From contig JBLHUT010000171.1 of the NCBI GenBank assembly GCA_047629975.1, forward strand, positions 1 to 7,973: DNA of 7,973 bases, given 5' to 3'. The notes beneath the pieces were generated by a model. It did no database searches, was not told the DNA's origin, and saw only the letters and a program-made list of their open reading frames with translations. The stretch is from JBLHUT01 sp047629975 (GTDB lineage: Bacteria > Pseudomonadota > Alphaproteobacteria > Rhodobacterales > Rhodobacteraceae). This document shows positions 1-5,488 of the stretch, piece by piece; the first letter of the stretch is position 1; every line of letters starts with the position of its first letter. The position numbers were made by a program, and so were the translations under genes.

Positions 1-742
1 CACGGCGGTTATTGACGAGATCGCTTTCCAGACAAATCTGCTTGCGCTGAACGCGGGGGTCGAGGCCGCGCGGGCAGGCGACGCAGGACGTGGTTTTGCG
101 GTGGTTGCCTCCGAGGTGCGCGGGTTGGCGCAGCGTTCGTCGGACGCGGCAAAGGAGATCAGCGCGCTGATTGCCGACAGCAGCAATCATGTGTCACAGG
201 GGGTCGAAATGGTGGGCCGCACGGGGGATGCTCTTCAGGCGATCTCGTCTTCGGTGTCCGAGACAACGGAGCAGGTGAGTGAGATCGCAGGCTCGATCAA
301 GGAACAGGCATCGGGGATCGAGGAAATAAATACCGCGTTGAGTGATCTGGATCAGGTCACGCAACAAAACGCGGCAATGTTCGAAGAAACAACCGCTGCT
401 GCCACGACACTTGGTCGCGAGGCAGCTGTTCTGAGAGAAGCCTTGGGGACATTCAAGGCTGCTGAAATTCCGCAAGCGGCCAATGACACAACTCTAAAAA
501 GTGTTCAACGTCATGTGGCAGATAAAACGCCAACCAGCATCAAGACAGCACCTCAAACAACACGCAAGCCGCCTGTGCCAACACCGGCCCAAACAGCACC
601 CGCTCCCTCCGTCACCAAGCGTCCGGCACCCAAGGCACCGATGCCTGCCCGCGCCGCAGCTGTGGGGGCGACCCGTGGCAACGCCGCCGTGGCGATCGTG
701 CCCGAAGAAGAACCGGCCGAGAACAGTTGGACCGATTTTTAA
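1..742 (+). CDS. Methyl-accepting chemotaxis protein, C-terminal fragment (5' end outside window)
   Basis: This is the cytoplasmic signalling end of a chemoreceptor, read in the frame beginning at base 2 (246 residues visible, TAA at 740-742). It opens inside the highly conserved hairpin tip that contacts CheA and CheW: IDEIAFQTNLLALNAGVEAA followed by RAGDAGRGFAVVASEVR. Two stretches in the descending helix fit the methylation-site consensus (small-small-x-x-E/Q-E/Q-x-x-small-small): ASGIEEINTA at fragment residues 103-112 and AAMFEETTAA at 124-133. Residues about 153-241 form a Pro/Ala/Lys-rich flexible linker. The protein ends in SWTDF, which fits the x-W-x-x-F pentapeptide that tethers the CheR methyltransferase and CheB in some receptors. 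The sensory domain and any membrane segments lie upstream of the window, so ligand and location are unknown. The gene converges on the HD-domain gene, with 35 bp between the two stops and no clear terminator there. Confidence 0.97.
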   Translation, partial: TAVIDEIAFQTNLLALNAGVEAARAGDAGRGFAVVASEVRGLAQRSSDAAKEISALIADSSNHVSQGVEMVGRTGDALQAISSSVSETTEQVSEIAGSIKEQASGIEEINTALSDLDQVTQQNAAMFEETTAAATTLGREAAVLREALGTFKAAEIPQAANDTTLKSVQRHVADKTPTSIKTAPQTTRKPPVPTPAQTAPAPSVTKRPAPKAPMPARAAAVGATRGNAAVAIVPEEEPAENSWTDF

Positions 743-777
743 ACCTTGGGAGGGCCGCGCGCCACTCGGGTCGGCGT

Positions 778-1362
778 TCAGCGATCCTGTGTGCTGAAAA
801 ATGCGGCGATGCGCGGGCTGATCCAGGCCCAAAGATCTGGAGCGCCATTGGCAATCTTGGTGCCGACACGGGTGCGCACCCTGTCTTCGTCAACGTTGTA
901 GTCGGTCCAGCTGCCGCCGCCCGCCGCAAGGTTGAGAACAGGCGGCTGGAACCGGTCCAGCGACTTGGCGAACCTTGCATCGGCTGAGGTATTGGCCTCG
1001 AATTCGTCCCACAAGGCCCGCAATTCTTGGCCTTGGGTCTGCGGTAGAATGCCGAAAAGGCGGTCGGCGGCTTGCTTTTCAGCATCTTCAAGTACCGCAA
1101 TGTCATGGGTGCCGAATATCGGCGCGTCGCCTGCATCAATTTCTACAAGGTCATGAAGCAAAAGCATTTTGATCACGCGCGAGATGTCCACGCCGTCAGG
1201 CCCATGCTCGGCCAGCACAAGGGCGAACAGGCTCAGGTGCCAACTGTGCTCTGCCGAATTCTCGTACCTTTGCCCATCCGCGTTGCGGGTCGCACGCACA
1301 ATCGACTTCAGCCTGTCTGCCTCAAGCAAAAAGGCCATTTGTGCGTCGATGCGATCGGTCAT
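778..1362 (-). CDS. HD-domain metal-dependent phosphohydrolase (YfbR/HDDC2-like)
   Basis: A predicted cytosolic HD-superfamily phosphohydrolase of 194 residues. From the ATG at 1360-1362, the metal-binding residues appear in family order: an H in AEHSWH (H39, with H42 nearby), the paired HD in LLLHDLVEIDAGD (H70, D71), and a distal D in SLDRFQPP (D136). The N-terminal stretch (MAFLLEADRLKSIVRATR) and the EHSWH block resemble the COG1896 group, which includes E. coli YfbR, a 5'-deoxynucleotidase. The actual substrate here is inferred only by resemblance. An in-frame TTG nine codons upstream (1387-1389) would give 203 residues. I prefer the ATG because MTDRIDAQ leads straight into the conserved block, although neither start has a strong ribosome site. 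The gene lies downstream of the alpha/beta hydrolase on the same strand, separated by a long inverted repeat. Confidence 0.9.
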   Translation of the reverse strand: MTDRIDAQMAFLLEADRLKSIVRATRNADGQRYENSAEHSWHLSLFALVLAEHGPDGVDISRVIKMLLLHDLVEIDAGDAPIFGTHDIAVLEDAEKQAADRLFGILPQTQGQELRALWDEFEANTSADARFAKSLDRFQPPVLNLAAGGGSWTDYNVDEDRVRTRVGTKIANGAPDLWAWISPRIAAFFSTQDR

Positions 1363-1397
1363 GCGGTGAGGGCCTGTTGATATTGGCAAACAGAGGT

Positions 1398-1439
1398 CAT
1401 TCCGGCCTGAAGGTCGCGTTGCGCGTTCAGGCCGGAGTG
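1398..1439 (-). terminator. Long inverted repeat after the hydrolase gene, terminator-like
   Basis: The arms CATTCCGGCCTGAA (1398-1411) and TTCAGGCCGGAGTG (1426-1439) pair over 14 bp with a single G-T wobble, around a 14-nt loop. On the minus strand the stem begins 3 nt after the TAG of the alpha/beta hydrolase gene, the usual place for an intrinsic terminator. The sequence after it on that strand (ACCTCTGTTTGCC) has only a short, broken T-run, so termination may be partial, or the structure may protect the 3' end. The HD-domain gene starts only 35 bp beyond, which leaves little room for a separate promoter, so some read-through is likely. Confidence 0.6.
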
Positions 1440-1442
1440 AGG

Positions 1443-2096
1443 CTAGCGTGTGGTTTCTGTCAAACGACGCCGAACATATTCGGTCATGTGCGCAATCATT
1501 GTGTCCATGTGCTCGTCTTCAAAGAAATGACCCGAGCCTTCGATCTCTGTGTGGGTGATCGTGATGCCCTTTTGCTCGTGCAGTTTATTCACAAGCGCAT
1601 GGGTGTCTTTTGGGGGGGCAACGCGGTCGGCGGTGCCATTGATCATCAGACCCGACGCAGGACACGGGGCAAGGAACGAGAAATCGTACATGTTTGCCGG
1701 GGGCGAGGCGGAAATGAACCCTGTGATCTCGGGGCGACGCATCAAAAGCTGCATTCCGATCCACGCGCCGAACGAAAATCCGGCCACCCAGCAATGTTTG
1801 GAGTTCTGGTTCTTGCTTTGCAGATAGTCGAGGGCGGATGCGGCATCGGACAGCTCGCCAATCCCTTGATCGTATTCGCCCTGCGAACGGCCGACGCCAC
1901 GGAAATTGAACCGCAAAACGGTAAAGCCCATGTTGTAGAACGCGTAGTGCATTGCATACACGACACGGTTGTTCATCGTCCCACCGAACTGCGGATGGGG
2001 GTGCAATATGATTGCTATCGGGGCGTCTCTTTCCTTTTGGGGATGATAACGGCCTTCGAGCCGGCCTTCGGGGCCGGGAAATATGACTTCGGGCAT
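1443..2096 (-). CDS. Alpha/beta hydrolase (COG2945-like)
   Basis: A 217-residue soluble alpha/beta-hydrolase fold protein. The open frame runs further upstream, but the ATG at 2094-2096 is preferred: an AAGGA ribosome site lies about 10 nt before it and the conserved fold starts right after it (MPEVIFPGPEGRLEGRY). The oxyanion/N-terminal motif HPHPQFGGTMNN is at residues 32-43, the FRGVGRSQG loop at about 65-73, and the nucleophile elbow GFSFGAW puts the catalytic Ser at 108. Asp157 (NGTADRVAPP) and His190 (GSGHFFE) complete a plausible triad. The HPHP...GGTM signature is characteristic of the COG2945 group, which has no well-defined physiological substrate; esterase or peptidase-like activity is only inferred. 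The gene is divergent from iscR and shares its control region, which hints at co-regulation with iron or Fe-S status. It carries a G7 run on the + strand (1612-1618). Confidence 0.92.
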   Translation of the reverse strand: MPEVIFPGPEGRLEGRYHPQKERDAPIAIILHPHPQFGGTMNNRVVYAMHYAFYNMGFTVLRFNFRGVGRSQGEYDQGIGELSDAASALDYLQSKNQNSKHCWVAGFSFGAWIGMQLLMRRPEITGFISASPPANMYDFSFLAPCPASGLMINGTADRVAPPKDTHALVNKLHEQKGITITHTEIEGSGHFFEDEHMDTMIAHMTEYVRRRLTETTR

Positions 2097-2125
2097 GAAT
2101 GCCGATTCCTTGTCATGGCCCCGTC

Positions 2126-2154
2126 TTGATAGGTTGACCGTACCTGCGGGGCAA
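2126..2154 (-). promoter_or_regulatory. Alternative candidate promoter for the alpha/beta hydrolase
   Basis: On the minus strand, TTGCCC (2154-2149) and TATCAA (2131-2126) are separated by 17 nt. Each hexamer matches the sigma-70 consensus at 4 of 6 positions. Initiation would fall near 2119, leaving a short leader of about 23 nt before the ATG at 2096. This site competes with the promoter at 2155-2183 as the main start; the sequence alone cannot rank them. Confidence 0.35.
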
Positions 2155-2162
2155 TTTAGAGT
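2134..2162 (+). promoter_or_regulatory. Candidate promoter of the iscR-suf operon
   Basis: TTGACC (2134-2139, 5 of 6 to the -35 consensus) and TAGAGT (2157-2162, 4 of 6 to the -10 consensus) are separated by exactly 17 nt. Transcription would start near 2169 and give a leader of about 85 nt before the GTG of iscR. The -10 lies inside the Irr-like palindrome (2155-2171), so a bound repressor would block the promoter. It is the best sigma-70-like arrangement I see ahead of the operon; additional internal promoters are not excluded. Confidence 0.5.
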
Positions 2163-2171
2163 CGTTCTAAT
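2155..2171. promoter_or_regulatory. Candidate Irr/ICE-type iron-control box
   Basis: The 17-mer TTTAGAGTCGTTCTAAT contains a perfect inverted repeat TTAGA-N5-TCTAA (2156-2170). It closely resembles the Irr box (iron control element) of alphaproteobacteria, which I recall as TTTAGAA-N3-TTCTAAA-like. Irr represses Fe-S assembly and haem genes when iron is scarce and is known from suf regulation in this class. The site covers the -10 elements of the candidate promoters on both strands. Identification is by motif recall, not by a scored matrix; it could instead be an IscR operator. Confidence 0.5.
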
Positions 2172-2183
2172 TCCGGCGGTCAA
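2155..2183 (-). promoter_or_regulatory. Candidate minus-strand promoter for the alpha/beta hydrolase, face-to-face with the iscR promoter
   Basis: Read on the minus strand, TTGACC (2183-2178) is followed after exactly 17 nt by TCTAAA (2160-2155), scoring 5 of 6 and 4 of 6 against the sigma-70 hexamers. Its -10 overlaps the -10 of the iscR promoter, and its -35 is the mirror of the iscR -35: TTGACCG at 2134-2140 and CGGTCAA at 2177-2183 form a perfect 7-bp inverted repeat. The two promoters could not be occupied at the same time. Confidence 0.4.
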
Positions 2184-2190
2184 GCCGGAA
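2171..2190 (+). promoter_or_regulatory. 5'-leader hairpin of the iscR transcript
   Basis: TTCCGGC (2171-2177) pairs perfectly with GCCGGAA (2184-2190) around the 6-nt loop GGTCAA. If transcription starts near 2169, this hairpin sits at the extreme 5' end of the iscR-suf mRNA, where such stems often slow decay. The loop includes part of the minus-strand -35 hexamer, so the symmetry may instead reflect a DNA-level operator. Confidence 0.5.
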
Positions 2191-2253
2191 AGGATGGACA
2201 CGCAGGTACGCTTTCGTGTCCGTCGCGTCAATGGTGGGCAGGGGGCAAAACCA

Positions 2254-2712
2254 GTGAAACTGAGCACCAAAGGTCGTTATGCAATGGTTGCGCTGGCCGA
2301 TATCGCGCTTGCGCAGAAGGACGGGCTCGTCAATCTGACGGAAATCAGCAAGCGGCAGCATATCTCGTTGCCATATCTGGAGCAGTTGTTCGTAAAGCTG
2401 CGGCGGGCCAAGTTGGTCACGTCCGTGCGCGGCCCGGGCGGCGGATACCGGTTGGCTCGTGCCCCGTCCGAGATTCGTGTCGTCGATATCCTTCAGGCGG
2501 TGGACGAGACGCTGAGCGCGCTTTACACCGGTGCGGGCGCCAAGGGCGGGTTGTCGGGCAGCCGCGCACAATCGCTCACGAACCGTCTTTGGGAGGGGCT
2601 GAGTGCGCATGTTTACGTGTTTTTGCATCAGGCGCGGTTGTCGGATGTCATCAACAATGAAATGAGCCCATGTCCTGCGGTGCCGCATCTGTTCGAGATT
2701 ATCGATGAGTAA
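2254..2712 (+). CDS. iscR: Rrf2-family Fe-S cluster regulator IscR
   Basis: This is a 152-residue Rrf2-family winged-helix transcription regulator that heads the Fe-S assembly operon. The GTG at 2254 is chosen as start: AGGGGG lies 8 nt upstream, and the protein then begins MKLSTKGRYAMVALADIAL, the canonical Rrf2 N terminus. An in-frame extension back to 2083 runs through the promoter region and is rejected. The recognition helix and wing are at about residues 28-68 (LTEISKRQHISLPYLEQLF, then SVRGPGGGYRLAR). In classical IscR three cysteines around residues 92-104 plus a histidine bind [2Fe-2S]. Here the matching segment (YTGAGAKGGLSGSRAQSL) has no cysteine, and the only one in the protein is C140 (EMSPCPAVP). 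A one-cysteine IscR that represses the operon has been described for Rhodobacter sphaeroides, which fits. It probably autoregulates from the upstream region. Confidence 0.95.
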   Translation: MKLSTKGRYAMVALADIALAQKDGLVNLTEISKRQHISLPYLEQLFVKLRRAKLVTSVRGPGGGYRLARAPSEIRVVDILQAVDETLSALYTGAGAKGGLSGSRAQSLTNRLWEGLSAHVYVFLHQARLSDVINNEMSPCPAVPHLFEIIDE

Positions 2713-2773
2713 GCCCGAAACTTCGAACATCCCCAATACTTTGGAATCGCTTGAAACTTTGGTGGTGCGATGA
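2705..2773 (+). CDS. Possible 22-codon coupling ORF between iscR and the desulfurase
   Basis: An ATG at 2705, inside the last codons of iscR, opens a frame encoding MSKPETSNIPNTLESLETL plus VVR. It stops with a TGA at 2771-2773 that overlaps the ATG of the desulfurase (ATGA). It therefore spans the whole 57-bp gap, overlapping iscR by 8 bp and the desulfurase by 4 bp. Ribosomes could be handed from iscR to the desulfurase through it, which would help because the desulfurase has only a weak ribosome site (GGTGG). No ribosome site stronger than a bare GAG precedes the small ORF, and the peptide has no recognisable motif. It may be chance. Confidence 0.3.
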   Translation: MSKPETSNIPNTLESLETLVVR

Positions 2774-3816
2774 AACGGCGCGCCTATTTTGACTGGAATG
2801 CGACAACGCCGCTGTGTGCGGCGGCCCGCAGTGCCATGATTTCGGCGATGGATGTTCTGGGCAATCCGTCCAGCGTACATGCCGAGGGGCGGGCGGCCAA
2901 GGCCATCATCGAGCGTGCGCGCGGGCAGGTCGCAGATGCCTTTGGCGCTGGCGAGGCCGATATCATCTTTACATCCAGCGCGACCGAGTCAGCTGCGCTG
3001 GCGTGCGCGGGGCAGGGGTGGATTGCGGCAAACATCGAGCATGACGCAGTCGCGGCGTGGGTTGATCCGGTGCTGGTGGTGGACGGAAAGGGGCAGGTCT
3101 TTGCCGCCGATCCGGGACGCACAGCGCTTCAGCTTGCAAATTCCGAGACGGGCGTGGTGCAGTCGCTGCCGCAGGGGATTGCGTTAAGTGATATGACGCA
3201 GGCTTTTGGAAAACTGCCGGTGTCTTTTGCGTGGAGCGGGGCGCAGCGGGCGATGATCTCGGCCCATAAGCTGGGCGGGCCAAAGGGAATCGGCGCGCTT
3301 GTCGTGCAGCGCGGATTGGACGTTCCGGCGCAGATCAAAGGGGGGGGGCAAGAAATGGGCCGCCGCTCTGGTACCGAAAACGTGATCGGAATCGCTGGAT
3401 TTGGGGCTGCTGCGGCGTCCGCAGCACAAGATTTGGCGAATGGTGTGTGGGAACGGGTTGCACAACTTAGAAATATTCTAGAAATAAGTCTGGACGTCGG
3501 GCAAAAGGAGATTATTTTTGTCGGGAAAGGATCGGAGCGTTTGCCGAACACCACTTGCTTCGCCGTTCCGGGCTGGAAAGGCGAGACGCAGGTGATGCAG
3601 ATGGACCTTGCCGGGTTTGCGATTTCGGCCGGTTCTGCGTGCTCCAGCGGCAAGGTCAAAACCAGTCGCGTGCTCGGGGCGTACGGCCTTGACGATGCGG
3701 CGGCGAGCAGCGCGATACGGGTCTCGATTGGCCCGGATACGACGCAAGAAGATGTGCACAGGTTCGCGGAAATGTGGACCCGGCACTATACGAAATTCAA
3801 GGCGCGTGGCGCCTGA
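2770..3816 (+). CDS. iscS: Class I cysteine desulfurase (NifS/IscS-like)
   Basis: A PLP-dependent enzyme that removes sulfur from L-cysteine to give alanine and an enzyme persulfide, feeding Fe-S assembly. It has 348 residues, shorter than E. coli IscS (about 404), but the motif order is complete: FDWNATTPL at the start, SATES (70-74), H91 in IEHDAV, NSETGVVQ (124-131), the PLP-contacting D141-x-T-Q, the Schiff-base lysine K167 in SAHKLGGPKG, GGGQEMGRRSGTEN (191-204), and the catalytic loop with C291 in SAGSACSSGKVKTSRVL. The SSGK-type loop marks the NifS/IscS class rather than SufS. Hence the symbol follows Rhodobacter usage; a separate sufS is expected beyond sufD, outside the window. The ATG overlaps the stop of the small ORF before it. 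A run of nine G encodes the conserved GGG. The gene ends in a hairpin covering its stop codon. Confidence 0.95.
   Translation: MKRRAYFDWNATTPLCAAARSAMISAMDVLGNPSSVHAEGRAAKAIIERARGQVADAFGAGEADIIFTSSATESAALACAGQGWIAANIEHDAVAAWVDPVLVVDGKGQVFAADPGRTALQLANSETGVVQSLPQGIALSDMTQAFGKLPVSFAWSGAQRAMISAHKLGGPKGIGALVVQRGLDVPAQIKGGGQEMGRRSGTENVIGIAGFGAAAASAAQDLANGVWERVAQLRNILEISLDVGQKEIIFVGKGSERLPNTTCFAVPGWKGETQVMQMDLAGFAISAGSACSSGKVKTSRVLGAYGLDDAAASSAIRVSIGPDTTQEDVHRFAEMWTRHYTKFKARGA
3340..3348 (+). repeat. Run of nine G inside the desulfurase gene
   Basis: Nine consecutive G encode Gly191-Gly193 of the conserved GGGQE motif, each with a GGG codon. Such a run is prone to slippage during replication or transcription, and also to sequencing or assembly error. 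The reading frame is intact here and homologous motifs continue on both sides, so the length in this sequence is in frame. Confidence 0.9.
3800..3814 (+). repeat. Hairpin spanning the desulfurase stop codon
   Basis: AGGCGC (3800-3805) and GCGCCT (3809-3814) form a perfect 6-bp stem with the loop GTG. The last base of the stem is the first base of the TGA stop (3814-3816). There is no T-tract after it, so it is not a classic terminator. It may affect mRNA decay or processing between the desulfurase and sufB. Confidence 0.5.
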
Positions 3817-3918
3817 GGCATAGGGTGGTGCGTGCAAGCGCGCCGCGATCTGGAACAGGCGGCGCTTTGTGCGCCCGAACGATAGCAGGCGCGACGCGCC
3901 GGAAAATAGGGATCTGAA
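3817..3918 (+). other. Spacer between desulfurase gene and sufB with GC-rich hairpins
   Basis: This 102-bp gap holds no convincing gene or sigma-70 promoter. It contains two more stems built on the same GGCGC core as the stop-codon hairpin: GGCGC-TTTGT-GCGCC at 3861-3875, and GGCGCG-A-CGCGCC at 3888-3900 (a near-perfect palindrome that as RNA would fold with a GAC loop). An AGGGA ribosome site at about 3908-3912 precedes the sufB ATG. The likely role is mRNA processing or stability; a REP-like element is an alternative that needs genome-wide counting. Confidence 0.5.
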
Positions 3919-5442
3919 ATGGATGCTTTGGACACAGAACTCGAAGTACGCGAAGGTGTGGACCGCGAAACTGTCGAAACAGTCGCGTCAATGGGCACCT
4001 ATAAATACGGCTGGAACACCGAAATCGAGATGGATTTCGCCCCCAAGGGGTTGAACGAAGACATCGTGCGTCTGATTTCGGGCAAGAACAACGAGCCGGA
4101 GTGGATGCTGGAATGGCGTCTTGCCGCGTTCGCGCGTTGGGTCAAGATGGAAGAGCCAGAGTGGGCGATGGTCGATTACCCCAAAATCGAGTATCAAGAG
4201 CAGTATTATTACGCCAAACCCAAAAGCATGGCCGAAAAGCCGAAATCACTGGATGATGTCGATCCAAAGCTGTTGGAGACTTACAAAAAGCTCGGGATTC
4301 CGTTGAAGGAGCAGTTGATCCTTGCCGGTGTCGAGGGCGCCGAAGACATGCCCGCCGAAGGGCGTAAGGTCGCTGTTGATGCGGTGTTCGACTCTGTATC
4401 CGTGGGCACGACCTTTCAGGCGGAATTGCGCAAATCCGGCGTGATCTTCTGCTCGATGTCCGAGGCCATTCAGGACCACCCCGAGCTGGTCAGAAAATAT
4501 CTGGGCACGGTCGTTCCGGCCACTGACAACTACTTTGCGACGCTGAATTCAGCGGTCTTTTCGGATGGCTCGTTCGTCTATATCCCGCCCGGTGTGCGTT
4601 GCCCGATGGAGCTGTCGACCTATTTCCGCATCAATGCTGAAAACACGGGCCAGTTCGAGCGGACGTTGATCATTGCCGACAAAGAAGCCTATGTCAGCTA
4701 TCTTGAGGGTTGCACCGCACCGATGCGTGACACCGTCCAGCTGCACGCGGCGGTGGTCGAACTGGTGCTGCATGACGATGCCGAAATCAAGTATTCCACG
4801 GTGCAAAACTGGTATCCGGGCGACGAGAACGGACTTGGCGGGATCTATAACTTCGTGACCAAACGTGCCGATTGCCGTGGTGCGCGTTCCAAGGTGATGT
4901 GGACGCAGGTCGAAACCGGCTCTGCGGTGACGTGGAAGTATCCGAGCTGCATTTTGCGCGGCGATGACAGTCAGGGCGAGTTTTATTCGATCGCGATTGC
5001 CAACAACTATCAGCAGGCCGATACGGGCACAAAGATGGTGCATCTGGGCAAGAACACGAAAAGCCGGATTGTCAGCAAAGGCATCAGTGCGGGGCACGCC
5101 CAGAATACCTATCGCGGGTTGGTGTCGATGCATCCCAAAGCCACGAACAGCCGCAATTACACCCAGTGTGACAGCTTGCTGATCGGCTCCACCTGCGGGG
5201 CGCATACCGTGCCCTACATCGAGGTGCGCAACAATTCGAGCCGGGTCGAGCACGAAGCCACAACCAGCAAGGTGGACGACGACCAGCTGTTTTATTGCCG
5301 CCAGCGGGGCATGGGCGAAGAAGACGCCGTTGCGCTTGTTGTGAACGGGTTCTGCAAAGAGGTCCTTCAGGCGCTTCCGATGGAGTTCGCGATGGAGGCG
5401 CAGCAGCTTGTTGCAATCTCTCTTGAGGGGTCCGTGGGCTAG
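3919..5442 (+). CDS. sufB: Fe-S cluster assembly scaffold protein SufB
   Basis: SufB is the scaffold subunit of the SufBCD complex. It receives persulfide sulfur and, with SufD and the ATPase SufC, builds [4Fe-4S]/[2Fe-2S] clusters in the cytosol. The 507 residues are full length (E. coli SufB is 495). Family blocks include YKYGWNTEIEMDFAPKGL near the N terminus, YIPPGVRCPMELSTYFRIN (221-239) and the beta-helix core. C265 in YLEGCTAPM corresponds to E. coli C254, C417 in NYTQCDSLLIGS to C405, and H445-E446 in VEHEATTS to H433-E434, residues implicated in sulfur transfer and cluster formation. The ATG at 3919 follows an AGGGA site by 6 nt. The ATG also opens the usual short acidic N-terminal extension (MDALDTELEVREG). 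sufB is normally next to sufC, but here three accessory genes come between them. Confidence 0.98.
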   Translation: MDALDTELEVREGVDRETVETVASMGTYKYGWNTEIEMDFAPKGLNEDIVRLISGKNNEPEWMLEWRLAAFARWVKMEEPEWAMVDYPKIEYQEQYYYAKPKSMAEKPKSLDDVDPKLLETYKKLGIPLKEQLILAGVEGAEDMPAEGRKVAVDAVFDSVSVGTTFQAELRKSGVIFCSMSEAIQDHPELVRKYLGTVVPATDNYFATLNSAVFSDGSFVYIPPGVRCPMELSTYFRINAENTGQFERTLIIADKEAYVSYLEGCTAPMRDTVQLHAAVVELVLHDDAEIKYSTVQNWYPGDENGLGGIYNFVTKRADCRGARSKVMWTQVETGSAVTWKYPSCILRGDDSQGEFYSIAIANNYQQADTGTKMVHLGKNTKSRIVSKGISAGHAQNTYRGLVSMHPKATNSRNYTQCDSLLIGSTCGAHTVPYIEVRNNSSRVEHEATTSKVDDDQLFYCRQRGMGEEDAVALVVNGFCKEVLQALPMEFAMEAQQLVAISLEGSVG

Positions 5443-5443
5443 C

Positions 5444-5457
5444 ACGCCCGCGGGCGT
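5444..5457. repeat. 14-bp perfect palindrome right after sufB
   Basis: ACGCCCG (5444-5450) and CGGGCGT (5451-5457) make a perfect palindrome starting 2 nt after the TAG of sufB. As RNA it could fold as a 5-bp stem with a CGCG loop. No T-tract follows, so it is not a strong terminator; it could act as a 3'-end stabiliser or processing site. Confidence 0.55.
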
Positions 5458-5488
5458 TGCGGCATCCGGTTAAGGAGCAGTTATCACC

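Larger units (their letters stand above)
2139..2210. repeat. 10-bp perfect inverted repeat enclosing the control region
   Basis: CGTACCTGCG (2139-2148) is exactly complementary to CGCAGGTACG (2201-2210), with 52 bp between. The enclosed segment contains the Irr-like box and the small hairpin at 2171-2190. This could be a pair of regulator half-sites or a nested DNA or RNA structure. No function is assigned. Confidence 0.6.

Noticed and set aside
743..777. Possible bidirectional terminator between the convergent chemoreceptor and HD-domain genes
   Set aside because: Only short, imperfect complementarity and no T-run on either strand could be found.
2083..2253. In-frame N-terminal extension of iscR back to 2083 or 2194
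   Set aside because: It would run through the promoter and leader hairpin, overlap the divergent hydrolase start, and precede the canonical Rrf2 start MKLSTKGRYAM. The GTG at 2254 has a good ribosome site.
2097..2270. N-terminal extension of the alpha/beta hydrolase on the minus strand to 2270
   Set aside because: The extra 58 residues show no family sequence, cover the control region and overlap iscR, while the ATG at 2096 has a ribosome site and starts the conserved domain.
2167..2880. 237-codon minus-strand frame antisense to iscR and the desulfurase start
   Set aside because: It spans two real genes and a control region, with an Arg/Gln-rich composition and no family match.
3826..3917. 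Small GTG-initiated frame in the gap before sufB (ends in TGA at 3915-3917)
   Set aside because: It is Arg/Ala/Gly-rich, coincides with the GC hairpins and has no ribosome site; it looks like chance reading through a structured spacer.
4549..5445. 298-codon minus-strand frame antisense to sufB
   Set aside because: It is the reverse-strand shadow of a highly conserved gene, His/Arg/Ala-rich, with no motif. Antisense transcription in this kind of operon is possible but a protein is not supported.
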